This document shows, piece by piece, positions 42,131-52,925 of a stretch of 64,000 nt of DNA. The number at the start of each line of letters is the position of its first letter. Within the stretch, counting starts at the first letter, position 1. The notes beneath the pieces are model-generated. The model was not told the DNA's origin, did not search any database, and saw only the letters and a program-made list of their open reading frames with translations. The stretch spans positions 144,203,982-144,267,981 of the forward strand of contig NC_133658.1 of NCBI RefSeq assembly GCF_037893015.1, read 5' to 3'. Position numbers and translations under genes: made by a program. This stretch comes from Macrotis lagotis (lineage: Eukaryota; Chordata; Mammalia; Peramelemorphia; Peramelidae).

Positions 42131-42666
42131 AACTCTATCGTGAACTGGATTTAAGTGAGGTAGAGTTGCACAAAATCATCAGCTTCATCAGACTCTTCCA
42201 GAGTTATCAAGGCAAGTGGAAAGACTAATGTCAACATGGTGATGGCTGGAGATGCAATGAATGACCTGGTATCTTTAATGTTTAACCAAGCTTTCATCTC
42301 TCCATAGCATCTGCTTCATCTGTTTTCATGGCACCTGGGAAAAAAATTATTCTTATCTACCCATTCAGAAGGGAGAAGTCTTCACATCTTGAAGTAGATG
42401 GTCCCCTAACCCACCAATGAGACCTGTCATCTACCTTCAGTCTTCTGCTGAGATAGTTTATTGAGATGTAACTGCTTTGTATGCTACAATTTCTTGGAGT
42501 CCCACATAAAAGTTGGGTTAGAGATAGACTACAAAGATAGATGAGCAACCCTGCAAAGGGCATAGCAAGCCCTCATACTAGATATGCTAATCCTCCCTGA
42601 ATATTCCATACATCCCAAGGATGTCAGTAGGGGTGCAATGAAAAGTGTCTTGTTTCTAGAGTATGA
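42131..42666. other. No recognisable feature
   Basis: Unclassified sequence. Confidence 0.35.
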
Positions 42667-42890
42667 AATTGTTATTGTTCAATTGTTTCAGTCATTGCTG
42701 ATTCTTTGTGACTCCTTATGGAAATTTCTTGGCAAAGATACTAGAGTGGTTTCCCATTTCTTTCTCCATCTCATTTTATAGATGAGGAAACTGAGGCAAA
42801 CAGGGTTAAGTGATTTGCTCAGGGTCACACAGCTAGTAAGGTTCTGAGGAGAGATTTGATGTTCTATCCACTGTGCCACCTACCTTCCCA
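42667..42890 (-). mobile_element. MAR1-like SINE
   Basis: 'ttattgttcaattgtttcag', 'ttcttggcaaagatactaga', gatgaggaaactgaggcaaa, agggtcacacagctagtaag, 'tctatccactgtgccaccta'. A deletion removes part of the B-box side. Confidence 0.93.
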
Positions 42891-42899
42891 GACTGACAT

Positions 42900-43075
42900 G
42901 CCCAGAGAATGAGGAACTAGATTCAAATTCCACTCCTACTCTTACTACCTGTATGATCTTTGGCAAGTCACATAAATTACTTAGCCTCAGTTTACTCATC
43001 TGTAAAATTAAAGGGTTGAATTAAGAAACATCTGCTGCCTCTTCTAGTTCTATATCTATTATTTTATAAGATTAA
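42900..43075 (+). mobile_element. MIR3-like SINE
   Basis: 'gattcaaattccactcctac', 'gatctttggcaagtcacata', ctcagtttactcatctgtaa, 'cttctagttctatatctatt'. Confidence 0.75.
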
Positions 43076-43345
43076 AGTCCCAGGTTCCAAGTAAGAAATA
43101 CAAAAAATAAATACAAAACTTCATGAAAGATTTCCTTTGTCAAATACAAATTAAATATCCCCCTTCCATTCTGGAACTTCCATGCAATAGAACTCTAAGA
43201 AAAGGATGGGGAGAGATTGTTTTTTTCTTTAATTCACATATAATAGGTTTATGTGGTCTATGAAAAGAGAATCAGTGTTCAAATCCTGGCTCTGACACTG
43301 CTATCTATTTGATTTTGAGAAAGTCAGTTACCCTCCTTTCTTCTT

Positions 43346-43551
43346 CTTCTTCTTCTTCTTCTTCTTCTTCTTCTTCTTCTTCTTCTTCTTCTTCTTCTTC
43401 TTCTTTCTAGGTTTTTACAAGGCAATGGGGTTAAATGGCTTGTCCAAGGCCACACAGCTAGGTGATTATTAAGTATCTGAGGTCGGATTTGAATTTAGGT
43501 GCTCCTGACTCCAGGGCAATTGTTCTATCCACTGCGCCACCTAGCTGCCCC
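43346..43551 (-). mobile_element. tRNA-derived SINE (WSINE1-like) with (GAA)n tail and TSD
   Basis: Antisense copy (ggtttttacaaggcaatggg, tggcttgtccaaggccacac, gatttgaattt B box, gccacctagctgcccc). Its 3' tail, read on the plus strand, is an almost pure (TTC)n run at 43346-43404. The whole unit including the run lies between cctttcttctt at 43335-43345 and 43552-43562. Confidence 0.92.
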
Positions 43552-43649
43552 CCTTTCTTCTTTATATCTGTGATTCTATGGCCTCTATTCCTCAGCAGAA
43601 CTTGAAAAGTTCTCAATATTTTTCCAATCAAAAACTTTTTACAATTCCC

Positions 43650-43852
43650 TCCCTTTTGTTGTTCAGTTATTTAGTCATGTCCAATTTTTTGTGACTCCCA
43701 AAGAGTCCAACTGACCAAGGGGTTTTCTTGAAAAAGATACTGGAGCAATTTTCCATTTGCATTTCCACTTTTATGATGGCTTGGGTTAAGTGGGTTAACA
43801 ACTATCTGATTCTAGGCAGATACTCCAGCACTGTACCACTTCTCTGTACCAC
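43650..43852 (-). mobile_element. MAR1-like SINE, degraded
   Basis: 'tttgttgttcagttatttag', ttgtgactcccaaagagtcc, 'ggttttcttgaaaaagatac', 'gggttaagtgggttaacaac'. Confidence 0.75.
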
Positions 43853-44587
43853 TTTTCTTCCTCTATACTGAGTCAAAAACAAACATTATTTTTAGTAATC
43901 CAAAACATTTTTAATCATCTCTATGGAATGAAATGTGAACTATTCTCCCAGGAGAGGAAGAATGATCACCTGCCAGGGAAGCTGTGGAGGGGAATTTCTA
44001 TAGCAGTTGGGAAGTTGGATGACCTTAAAGATCCTCTCCCCACTCTAAAATGATGATTCCACGAGTAAAGAAATTATACATGTTCCCCATATTTCAACCT
44101 GTTTTTCCCTGAGGGATAAACTGTGAAATACATTCCAAATAAAATTACAACTGGCATACTTTGGAATCTCCAGCTTGAAACCATCTCTCCAAAAGGAGCA
44201 GCCGCCTCTGTAGTGTGGGCCCTGAGAGAGCCAACATGTCCCAATCAACTTCTGTCCTGCTTTAATTAGGGCTTAAGTCTCAAAAGATCCTTTTTTTTGG
44301 TTCCCCATCCCTCTGTGAGCCAGCCGAGTTCTGTCCCGTTGTTTGTTCAGACCCAGTGATCTTCCTGATCTTTAATGTGGGGGACTAGAGCAATGAGATT
44401 TCAACAAGTGCAAAGCAAGCCTTCAGGCCCATGGTCTTAGGTAATTCAGTTTCAGGGAAACAAACAAAGAAGAACATTGGATCTTGAAAAACTATGGGGA
44501 AAAGCAAAGATATGGGCTCAAAGAAGGAATTGATAAGATTTTGTAGGATTCTTATGTGGTAAGAATCAGAGAACTGGGGCATTCCAT
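43853..44587. other. No recognisable feature
   Basis: Unclassified sequence. Confidence 0.35.
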
Positions 44588-44900
44588 TCAATAAGAATTT
44601 ATTGAACTCCTACTGTGAGTCAAGTACTGTTATACAACTGGGGAAATAAAAAACAAAAAAAAAGGAAAAGAAAAAAGAAACAGTTACTGGACTCAACAAG
44701 TTTATATTTTTTTTTTAGTTTTTTGCAAGGCAAACGGGGTTAAGTGGCTTGCCCAAGGCCACACAGCTAGGTAATTATTAAGTGTCTGAGACTGGATTTG
44801 AACCCAGGTACTCCTGACTCCAGGGCCAGTGCTTTATCCACTGTGCCACCTAGCCATCCCAACAAGTTTATATTTTTAAGAATATAGAGATCCCTCTTTC
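44588..44900 (-). mobile_element. L2 fragment split by a SINE
   Basis: 'attcaataagaatttattga', 'actcctactgtgagtcaagt', 'gttactggactcaacaagtt' match antisense L2. Interrupted by the SINE at 44712. Confidence 0.7.
44712..44860 (-). mobile_element. tRNA-derived SINE (WSINE1-like) with perfect 17-bp TSD
   Basis: Antisense copy (agttttttgcaaggcaaacg, gctaggtaattattaagtgt, gatttgaaccc, gccacctagccatccc). Flanked by aacaagtttatattttt at 44695-44711 and 44861-44877. Confidence 0.95.
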
Positions 44901-44904
44901 TACA

Positions 44905-45095
44905 TTCAAATTCCACCTCAGATACTTACTAGTTGTGTGACCCTGGACAAATCACTTAACTCTGCTTGCTTTAGCTTCCTTATCTATCAAAAGAACTGGA
45001 GAAGGAAATGACAAACTGCTCCAGTATCTCTGCCAAGAAAACTCCAAATGGACTCATGGTGAATCAGGCATAGCTAAAGAATGACTTAAGTGCTT
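44905..45095 (+). mobile_element. MAR1-like SINE, head missing
   Basis: 'attcaaattccacctcagat', acttactagttgtgtgaccc, 'gagaaggaaatgacaaactg', ctccagtatctctgccaaga, 'aaatggactcatggtgaatc'. Confidence 0.88.
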
Positions 45096-45229
45096 AATAA
45101 AAATTTCTTCATTCAATAAGTATAACTACCTTTTTTCCTAGTAATTTGTCAGAGAAAGGGAGAAAAGATTTCAAATGATAGCTTGAGGGACTAGAACAGT
45201 CAAGTGAAAGCTTTAGATAGCTTTCTTTT

Positions 45230-45930
45230 TAAAGAATGGAGAAGATCTAAGAATGTTTGAAGGGTTGGGCAAGGGGCCAGCCGATAAGGAGAGATTAAAG
45301 ATTATAAAGAGAAATATTTTATAGGAGGAAAACATTCCAGGCCTGGTGGACAGACAGATTATGAAAAGGAAAGATGAAAGGCAAAATTAGTATGAATGGA
45401 ACACAGATTATAAAAGGAGCAAATTCCTGGAGGAGTCTGGAAGTGATGGGATCAGGGTAAGGTCAATCAAAAAGCATTTATTTGTGTTAAATGCTAGAAA
45501 GACAAAGAAAATCAGAAGTCAATTCCTTCCTTTCAAGGAGTTCACATTCTAATGGGGGAGACAATATGAAAACATCTATGTAAGTACCAGATAAATATAG
45601 TGTGAAGAGAGAAGTCACTCACAGTGAGAGGGACCAGAAAAGGATTCTTATAAGTGGGGGGATAGAAAGGAGGCAAAGATGAGTTAGGAAAGCACTGAGG
45701 GATAGTCAATGAAAAGGCAGGCCAGTGTTGCAGGATCAAAGCCTGCAGAGAGAGGAATAAATTGTAAGACAGGAGAAGTATCATCCCTCTGACTAGAAAT
45801 TATGATGGGCTTTAAATAATGGGAAAATGTTCTATTTGATCCTGGAGGTAAAGGGGAGGCACTGAAGTTTACTGAGTAGGGGAGGGACCTAGACTTGCAC
45901 TTTAGGAAAGTCAATATAGTAGATCATCTT
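45230..45930 (-). mobile_element. L2 LINE, two adjoining parts
   Basis: 45230-45460 matches the deeper L2 body ('tgtttgaagggttgggcaag', 'gccagccgataaggagagat', 'ttcctggaggagtctggaag'). 45465-45930 is a long antisense 3' part: aaaaagcatttatttgtgtt, tttcaaggagttcacattct, 'ttgatcctggaggtaaaggg', actgaagtttactgagtagg, 'acttgcactttaggaaagtc'. Part order suggests two insertions or a rearrangement. Confidence 0.8.
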
Positions 45931-45994
45931 TGAAAGTGACTGAAGCTGAAAAATTCATCAATCAGTGACCCATTTATTAATTCACTTTCTCTTC

Positions 45995-46155
45995 TTCACA
46001 GGGAGAGGTTTGGATTTTAGCACTGCCACTTCCTACTTATGGAAAATGGGACAAGTCACTCTGGACTCTATTTCCCTACCAGTAAAATGAGGGGGCTTAA
46101 TTAGCTGACTTTAAGGTGACTCCCAGCTCTAAATCTATGACTTTGTATATGATCT
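45995..46155 (+). mobile_element. MIR3-like SINE
   Basis: 'ttggattttagcactgccac', 'gggacaagtcactctggact', agtaaaatgagggggcttaa, ctcccagctctaaatctatg. Confidence 0.75.
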
Positions 46156-46234
46156 TTCTAGCTTGAGAGCAGCTGTAAGAGGTTTTGTTTTCTGTTCCCC
46201 TTCCCTGGCCCCTAATCCAAAGTCTTTTTCTCCA

Positions 46235-46452
46235 TTCCTTCTTGTGTAATTTTTCAGTCATGTCCACCTCTTCATGACCCCATTTGGGGGCTTCTTGACA
46301 AAATGACTAGAATAGTTTGCCATTTCCTTCTCCAGCTCATTTTACAGGTAGGGAAAAGACAAACAGGGTTATACAGCTACTAAGTTTCTTAGGCTAGAGT
46401 TCTACGCATGAAGATGAGTCTCTCTAATTCCACTTTTCCAACTAGCTGACCA
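46235..46452 (-). mobile_element. MAR1-like SINE
   Basis: 'gtaatttttcagtcatgtcc', tcatgaccccatttgggggc, ttgccatttccttctccagc, 'ggctagagttctacgcatga'. Confidence 0.85.
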
Positions 46453-47457
46453 TGCCTTGGTCAAGTATCAAAAAAAAGGTATAACTTCCCCTAAGTTATA
46501 GGGGAAGAATTCAGAGGCAGTAGGCCTTTCAGAAGGAAAATAGGAGGGTTGATTCAGGTAAAAATTAAAGTCAATATACAATAATAATAGGCAATGACAG
46601 GATAAACACAGATTTACTCACCCAGAAACAGAATCTAGCATCAGTGAGCCTACCTTCCCCTTGAAAGTTAAAAGAAGTAGTTTTAGGATAACAAAAATGA
46701 AGTGATATGTTACCCAATAGGTTATAAACTTATGGTAATCATTACCCAATTATAAGATGAAAATATAAATAGCTATAAGGAGGATTTAGATAATATCAAT
46801 AGAATATTATTAAAGGAAACTAAGCTATTTGGAACAAATCCCTAATCTTTTGAGCTTAACATTAGGGAAGATAGTCCTGCCCAACCACAAAACCTTCCTA
46901 ATGAAGTCTTCAGAGACAAAACACTGAGATGAAGAGATTGTGACTAGACCTCACTCCTCAAAATACTTCTTAGGCACTTAGCATGAGGAGACTAGCAAAC
47001 TCTCCTGACATGGCTAAAATGTCTGAGATATCAACAGTGAAATGCCATCAGAGAAATGGATCATAAATTTCTTTGTACCCCCCAACTTAGCATAAACTGA
47101 AAATGGAGGGGATGCATCATTCATTACTTTAAAAATGGATCTCTGCTTTGGCAGGGTCTCACCACCACTCAGCATAAAGGTTGTGTTTCATCAACAGCCC
47201 TGCATTCCTGCCAGTGGTAGCAGGCTCAAACTAAACAGAAGGTTGAGAGGAAAGGGGGAAGGAAGTGGAGAAAGAAAAGGGAAAGCAGGAACCCCCAGGA
47301 CAAGATTTCTAGGCCAGTGACTAAATTTTCACCAGCCATAGGTCTGTAATGAAAACATCAAGTTCCCTTTTCACACTGCTAAGTGACTGAGTTAGATTTC
47401 TATTAATTGTGCACAGGAAATTAAGAACTGATGACTTCCTACTCTCCAATTCATCTG

Positions 47458-47463
<6 letters not shown>
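46453..47463. other. No recognisable feature
   Basis: About 1 kb of unclassified sequence. The 61-codon frame at 47135-47320 has no recognisable domain. Confidence 0.35.

Positions 47464-47504
<41 letters not shown>
47464..47504. repeat. (CA)n microsatellite
   Basis: About 20 CA units, uninterrupted. Confidence 0.97.
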
Positions 47505-47508
<4 letters not shown>

Positions 47509-47584
47509 ATTACTTTGTCTTTCAACCAAATTAAACTATTGAAGAATTCAAATTCTCCAGTTTCTGCTTTTATGGATTGTTGAA

Positions 47585-48030
47585 GTTGTTATATGCCCTC
47601 TGCATCCTCACCTATGGACTTCTTTTCTCCCTTCAAGACTCAGTTCAGGAGGCAACCAGTGAATAGAATACAGCCCTGGAATTAGGAGGTACTGAATTCA
47701 AATTTGACTTCAGATACTTAGCTGTTTGACCCTGGGCAAGTCACCTAAACCTGAATACCTCAAAAACAGACCAAAAAAAAAAAAAGACCTAGTTCAGGAA
47801 CCATCTTCTCTGTGAAGCCTTCCTTGATCTCCCTAGCTAAAACAATAACTAGCATTTAAATAGAATTTAAGGTTTGCAAAGCACCTTACAAAAATTACCT
47901 CATTTGATCTTCATAAATGGAAATGACTTCTCTGTCTGGACCTTCCCTTCTCTTTCCCACACCCCTCATCACACGTCCATTGTATTTTATTTGTCTCCCT
48001 GACAATTTCCTCTACTGGACAGTTAGAAGA
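47585..48030 (+). mobile_element. L2 3' region split by a SINE and a MIR
   Basis: 'cctatggacttcttttctcc', cttcaagactcagttcagg, then after the SINE 'ccatcttctctgtgaagcct', tccttgatctccctagct. A short antisense MIR (47838-47912, aacaataactagcatttaaa, gcaaagcaccttacaaaaat) interrupts it before 'catcacacgtccattgtatt'. Confidence 0.8.
47650..47784 (+). mobile_element. tRNA-derived SINE nested in L2, with TSD
   Basis: 'aggcaaccagtgaatagaat' head, 'tgaattcaaatttgacttca', 'accctgggcaagtcacctaa', A-rich tail. Flanked by agactcagttcagg (47636-47649) and agacctagttcagg (47785-47798). Removing it restores a continuous L2. Confidence 0.9.
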
Positions 48031-48044
48031 CAAGCATTTATTGA

Positions 48045-48541
48045 ATATGCCAGAAACCAGTTTAAATACTTTACAATATTATCTCATCTAATCATCACAA
48101 TGTCACTGAGAGTTTGAGGGAATATGAGCCACTATTACTTTCATTTTACAGATACCGAGGTCAAAGGAGGTTAAGTGAATTGTCTAGGATCACATAGCTA
48201 GGAAATGTCTCAGACTTGATTTGAATTCAGATATTTCTGATTTGGAAGCAACTAGATGGCTCAGGGGATAGAGCACTGGGCTTAAAATCAGGAATACCTA
48301 CGTTCAAATACAGCTTCAGAAATATATGAGTTTTATGACTTTGGGCAAATCACATAACCTCTGTTTGCCTTTATTCAGTGGAGAGGAAAATGGAAAACCA
48401 CTCCAGAATCTTTGCCAAGAAAACCCCAAGAACAATATAGAACTACCATTCACACAGGTCAGAAGAGTTGGAAACAATTGAAGCTGTAACAATCTCCTCA
48501 CTCCAGACTCAATATTCTAGTCATTATACCACCTAGCTCCC
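48045..48541 (-). mobile_element. MIR-type SINE antisense, split by MAR1
   Basis: 'tatctcatctaatcatcaca', attttacagataccgaggtc, 'ggatcacatagctaggaaat', ttgaattcagatatttctga; resumed at 48495-48541 (actccagactcaatattcta, ccacctagctcccc). Confidence 0.75.
48245..48492 (+). mobile_element. MAR1-like SINE nested in MIR
   Basis: 'agcaactagatggctcaggg' head, 'acgttcaaatacagcttcag', gactttgggcaaatcacata, 'gaaaaccactccagaatctt', 'gccaagaaaaccccaagaac', ending near 'ttggaaacaattgaagctg'. Confidence 0.9.
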
Positions 48542-48665
48542 CATTAGACTATAAACTCCCTGAGGGTAGTTGCTTAGAAGGTTGATTCTTATTTTGGGGA
48601 ACTCAATACTCAGTAGAGCCCCTTGCACAAAGCAAGGGCATGCTTAAGAAATACTGAATTGAATT
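48542..48665 (+). mobile_element. L2 3' end
   Basis: ttagactataaactccctga, gggtagttgcttagaag, agagccccttgcacaaagca, ending in gaattgaattgaa. Confidence 0.7.
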
Positions 48666-49133
48666 GAAACTTATAAAGAAGATAGATATTTTTACCCGAT
48701 GTGAACACGTGGAATCTTTCTTTGTCCCTTCCTTCATTTATTCATTCAGTTCTGTGTGTTCTCAGTAGGTTCCTCTCTGAGGGTGCCTGGCTATTAATAC
48801 ATTCTACCTTCTGCCAGGTCCAGTGGTGGTAGATCTCTCTCAAGCCTAGAGGAACCTCCTAACAGAGTTATGTGAGCCTTGAGGCAAAGACAGCCTTTGG
48901 ATTTATGGGAGTTTTGACAGTGACTCACCCCCATGCTGCTGTTGTTTCACCCTCAGTGTGTGGAGAAGGGGGAAATGATCTAGTATGAAAAAATCTCAAT
49001 GTTACATAATTTGCATTTCATTTGCATAGGTAAGTTATGCATGCCTAGGAAATTTCTCTCACTTTAAGTAAAAAACACAGAAAAATCTGTCTCTGTTCCT
49101 GTTTGCTGTCTCTCCCCCCTCTTTCTCCCTCAG
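48666..49133. other. No recognisable feature
   Basis: Unclassified sequence. Confidence 0.35.
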
Positions 49134-49139
49134 TCTCTC

Positions 49140-49182
<43 letters not shown>
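49134..49182. repeat. (CT)n microsatellite
   Basis: CT run with one gt interruption. Confidence 0.97.
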
Positions 49183-49183
<1 letters not shown>

Positions 49184-49297
49184 GTTCCTAAACTATATTA
49201 CTTTTTAGTGTGGACCTAGGCTTACATTAGTGGGAGTTTCCAGTGTGGAAACTTCCTCTTTGGACACAGGTTAATCATGCCTCTTTAATTTAGTCTT

Positions 49298-49458
49298 TTT
49301 TTAATTTTTATTTTGGGGTTTTGCAAGGCAATGGGGTTAAATGACTTGCCCAAGGCCACACAGCTAGGTAATTATTAGTGTCTGAGGTCGGATTTGAACT
49401 TGGGTACTCCTGACTCCAGGGCCTGTGCTGTATCCACTGCACCACCTAGATGCCCCTA
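49298..49458 (-). mobile_element. tRNA-derived SINE (WSINE1-like) with 12-bp TSD
   Basis: Antisense copy (ggggttttgcaaggcaatgg, gctaggtaattattagtgtc, gatttgaactt, ccacctagatgcccc). Flanked by taatttagtctt at 49286-49297 and 49459-49470. Confidence 0.95.
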
Positions 49459-49470
49459 TAATTTAGTCTT

Positions 49471-49728
49471 AAAAAGCTGACTGGGGCAGTAAGAATTTAA
49501 TGACTCACTTAGCCATGGTCACACAGCTAGTATATATCAGGCTAGACTTGAATCTAGATCTTCTTGACTTGAAAGTCAGACCTCTATCTTCTAACCTTTC
49601 CATTTTCTTTATTTTTTCCTGGAGGCAATTGGGGTTAAGTGACTTGCCCAGGGTCACATGGCTAGTTTGTAAGTGTCTGAGATTAATTTGAATTCAGATC
49701 CTAATTATTATACTATCTAGCTGTCCCT
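49471..49728 (-). mobile_element. MIR-type piece followed by a SINE piece, both antisense
   Basis: 49495-49590: tcacacagctagtatatatc, 'gacttgaatctagatcttct'. 49613-49728: ggaggcaattggggttaagt, gacttgcccagggtcacatg, 'actatctagctgtccc'. Confidence 0.7.
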
Positions 49729-49794
49729 GCCTCTGTTTTCTTATAAGATACCAGAATAATTCCCTGGAGAGCCTGAAGTTTCTGAAAGGGGAAG

Positions 49795-49990
49795 AAGAGA
49801 AAGCATTAAGTACTCACCCTGTGTCAGATGCAGTATTATAATTGAGGATATAAATACAAAAGTAAACCAAGACTGACCTCAAGAAGCTTGTATTCTAATG
49901 GAAGGAGATAACACATATAAGGTAGCGATGGCAAGAGAATCATTTTTTATTTTGGAAGGACAATGAATGAAGTCATCAGGGAGTCCATTA
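49795..49990 (-). mobile_element. L2 fragment
   Basis: 'gcattaagtactcaccctgt', attgaggatataaatacaaa, 'gacctcaagaagcttgtatt'. Confidence 0.75.
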
Positions 49991-50344
49991 ACACCCCTTT
50001 TTATAAAAGAAGGAGATAGAAGAGAGAATGATTATGGCCCCAGGGAAATGGTACTATAGTTAAGTGTGCTAAATCACTGATGCCATATTGACTGGTTGCA
50101 AAAGGTCCTAAGATCTATTCTAGAGGGAGCAGCAGCAGGGTAGATAGCAAGAAAACTGACTGTTGGATGAGATTCAAAGCATACTGGCTCATAATTATGG
50201 CAATCTGTGCATATTTTTCCATATAATGGAGGTACCAAGAAGTCTTATTTTCTTTCCCCATACTTTCCTCCCTGCCTGATTTCATTTCCAATATTTTCTC
50301 TGAATAAAATCTATTTTCACTTAAATTTTCAAAGAATCTTAGTG

Positions 50345-50445
50345 TGTGTGTGTGTGGGGGGGCTTTAAAGATCATTTATTCCACCTCCTCATTTTACAAA
50401 TGAAGAAACCAGAGCCTAGAGAGAGGAAGGTCAGGGAAATAAGTG
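50345..50445 (-). mobile_element. Short GT run and MIR3-like fragment
   Basis: tgtgtgtgtg at 50344-50355, then 'ttaaagatcatttattccac', ctcattttacaaatgaagaa, 'accagagcctagagag'. Confidence 0.55.
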
Positions 50446-51034
50446 GTGATAGCAGTGCTTGCTACAGAATGCTGATTTGTTATAGTTTTTAAAAGAGTCA
50501 AACTCAGTAGAAATTCTTTAATGAAACCTTACTTTCAAACTCAAATCCTTTGTTGTTTCCCCTAGCTAGTTTGTGATGGCATTCATGCTCTCAAAGGGGG
50601 CTTGTGATTTTTGGCAGGGTTATTGCTAAGACTGAGGTCAACTGAGGCCCTGGGCAAGTTGAAAGCAAGACTATGTCATCTGCGTCAGTCTGAGCTGCTC
50701 TTCTGAAGGATACCAGCTCCGAGGACTTGCAGAGTCTGGCATCCATCCCAGTTACATGGGCCAAGGGCAAATCACTTCTTAATTACTGCTTACAGTGCAA
50801 ATTTTTGCTTTTGTCTGAGCAAAGGCCAAACTACCAAAAACATATTAAGCTTCTCATCAGACTGCAGTTAATTGATCCCGAGAATCAATTTTTGATTCAT
50901 GGGTTCTATATAATCTGGGCTGCAATTTCCAGTAGTAATAAGGGAGCTCCTAAACCTTAGCTCAGGAAGGTGGGATGATGTCTCATTGACTTCATTGATG
51001 AATTGGTCATTGGATTGAGAATGATGAGACCTTA
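50446..51034. other. No recognisable feature
   Basis: Unclassified sequence. The 77-codon frame at 50727-50960 has no recognisable domain. Confidence 0.35.
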
Positions 51035-51285
51035 GAGATGGGATAGGTGGTGCAATTGTAAGAGCACTTCCAGAATCAGGAAGACAAAATCAGACATCCA
51101 CCTGATGATTTTTATTCTTAACAACAACCTAGCTTTACAACTCTGGGAGAGTCACTTAACCTGTCTACCTCACTTTACCCAACTGTAAAATGGTGGGTAA
51201 TAAGAATATTTTTCTCCCAGAGTTCTTGTGAGAAACAAATGCTGATATTTCTAGAGAACCTGGCACCTTAGTAGGCATTTAATAA
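51035..51285 (+). mobile_element. Ther1/MIR SINE
   Basis: 'gataggtggtgcaattgtaa' head, 'caactctgggagagtcactt', 'cccaactgtaaaatggtggg', 'agttcttgtgagaaacaaat', 'ggcaccttagtaggcattta'. Confidence 0.8.
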
Positions 51286-51325
51286 AATCCTTCCTTCCTT
51301 ACTTCCTTCCTTCCTTCCTTCTTTC
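51286..51325. repeat. (TTCC)n microsatellite
   Basis: ccttccttacttccttcctt-type array at the 3' end of the MIR. Confidence 0.9.
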
Positions 51326-51334
51326 TATCTAGTA

Positions 51335-51710
51335 ATAATAATGATGGTAAACATTTCTATAGAGTTTTAAGGTTTGCAAAGAAATTGTAATTCCTGGGAG
51401 GTAATTGCTTTTATTATTCACATTTCACATATGAGGAAACTGAGATAGACAGAGGGTCGAGTGACTGGCCCAGGTCACACAACTAGTAAGTGGCTGAGGC
51501 TGGATATAACCTAAAGTCTTCTTGACTCCAGGTCTGGTTCACTGTGTATTATGATACTTTTATAAATGAGAAAATTGAGGGACAGAGAATTAAAGAGACC
51601 TGTTTAAGAATATACAGATTGTAAGTATCATAGTCAGAATTCAAACTCAGATTCCCCAGCTGCAAATCCAATGATCCTTACATCTTCTCACATTGTCTCT
51701 ACTCTAGAAC
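51335..51710 (-). mobile_element. Two antisense MIR-type SINEs in a row
   Basis: First: tataga-gttttaaggtttgcaaag, gaggaaactgagatagacag, 'aggtcacacaactagtaagt'. Second from 51550: 'ataaatgagaaaattgaggg', ttcaaactcagattccccag. Confidence 0.75.
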
Positions 51711-51824
51711 AAAATTGGCCAATCTGACCCAAAAGACTTTCCCAAGAAACCAATCCCTAGGGTCTGAGGTTTCCCTTATTAAAGTCCCCCACCCCACCCC
51801 ATAGACTTATGGCATCCTTAGATT

Positions 51825-51990
51825 GTTATGACATGAGAGATCATGAATTTGGAGTCAGAAGACCTGGATTTCACCCCAGATCTGCCAGTTTTTAGCTGTG
51901 TGACCATGGGGAAGTTATTTTAGTCATCCAAGTTCCAGTATTCTCATCTGAAAAAGAGGCATAATAATACCACTACTTTCTAATAAGAGA
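51825..51990 (+). mobile_element. Ther1/MIR SINE 5' half
   Basis: 'gaatttggagtcagaagacc', tggatttcaccccagatctg, 'gctgtgtgaccatggggaag', then a degraded core. Confidence 0.75.
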
Positions 51991-52039
51991 ATAAATAGAA
52001 GGATCAGTCCTGCAGAGAGTCTGTTACAAACAAAATATA

Positions 52040-52480
52040 GAATTGGAAGGATTAAGTAAGGGTCAAGGATGTGTTGGTAAACGTTTAACATCCAACTCTC
52101 TGAAAAGCATTCAATCTGATTTGTCCAAAAGGCAGTTAGCAATGCAAGACTGAAAGTCAAGAGAGAAGTTACAGCTAGGTAAATAAATCTGTGAATTATC
52201 TACAAAGATGAAAAATTGAATCCCTGGGAGTTGATAAGATTCCCAAGGAAAGTAATCTAGAAGGAAAAGAAAAGAGGGGCCAGAACCTTGAGAGACACCC
52301 ACAATCAGAAGATGTAACCTGGATGAAGAACCAGCAAAGGAGTAGTTACACTGGTGGGAGATGAACCATGAGAGGGTACTGTAACAATATGCCTAAAGAG
52401 TATCAAGGAGAAAAGGATAACAGTGTCAAAGATTGCAAAAAGAACCTATTAGATATGATGACCAAGATAGCAATGGCAAC
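52040..52480 (-). mobile_element. L2 body fragment
   Basis: 'aggcagttagcaatgcaaga', 'tgaatccctgggagttgat', tggatgaagaaccagcaaag, 'tgggagatgaaccatgagag', 'gataacagtgtcaaagattg' are in the order of the L2 interior in antisense. Confidence 0.8.
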
Positions 52481-52780
52481 TCTGATAACCGCTTTTGTGT
52501 CATAGATCCTCTTGACAGGTGAATCATATGGATGCTTTCTTAGAATCATCTTTTTAAATACATAAAGCTAAGTTCATAGAGTTACAATAAAAACGAATTA
52601 GATTGAAACACAGCTGATCAAAATATTTTTTAAAAGGCCATAGATCTCAGGACAAGAACGCTTGGACTATATTGACTAAGGTTCCTTTTAGCCTAAATTT
52701 AATAATCCTGTGAAATGGAATGATTTATGTAATATGATTTCTAGCCCCAACACCTATAGAAATTATTATAAACAAGGGCA

Positions 52781-52925
52781 GTCAGATGGTACAATGGATA
52801 GAGAAGTAGCCTTGGAGTCAGGAGAACCTGAACTCAAATCCAGCCTCAGCTACTTGACACTTACCATTTGTATGACCCTGGACAAGTCACTTAACCCTGA
52901 CTGCCTCACAAAACAAAACAAAATA
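52781..52925 (+). mobile_element. tRNA-derived SINE
   Basis: 'gggcagtcagatggtacaat' head, 'gaactcaaatccagcctcag', ctacttgacacttaccattt, 'acaagtcacttaaccctgac', and an (AAAAC)n tail. Confidence 0.9.
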
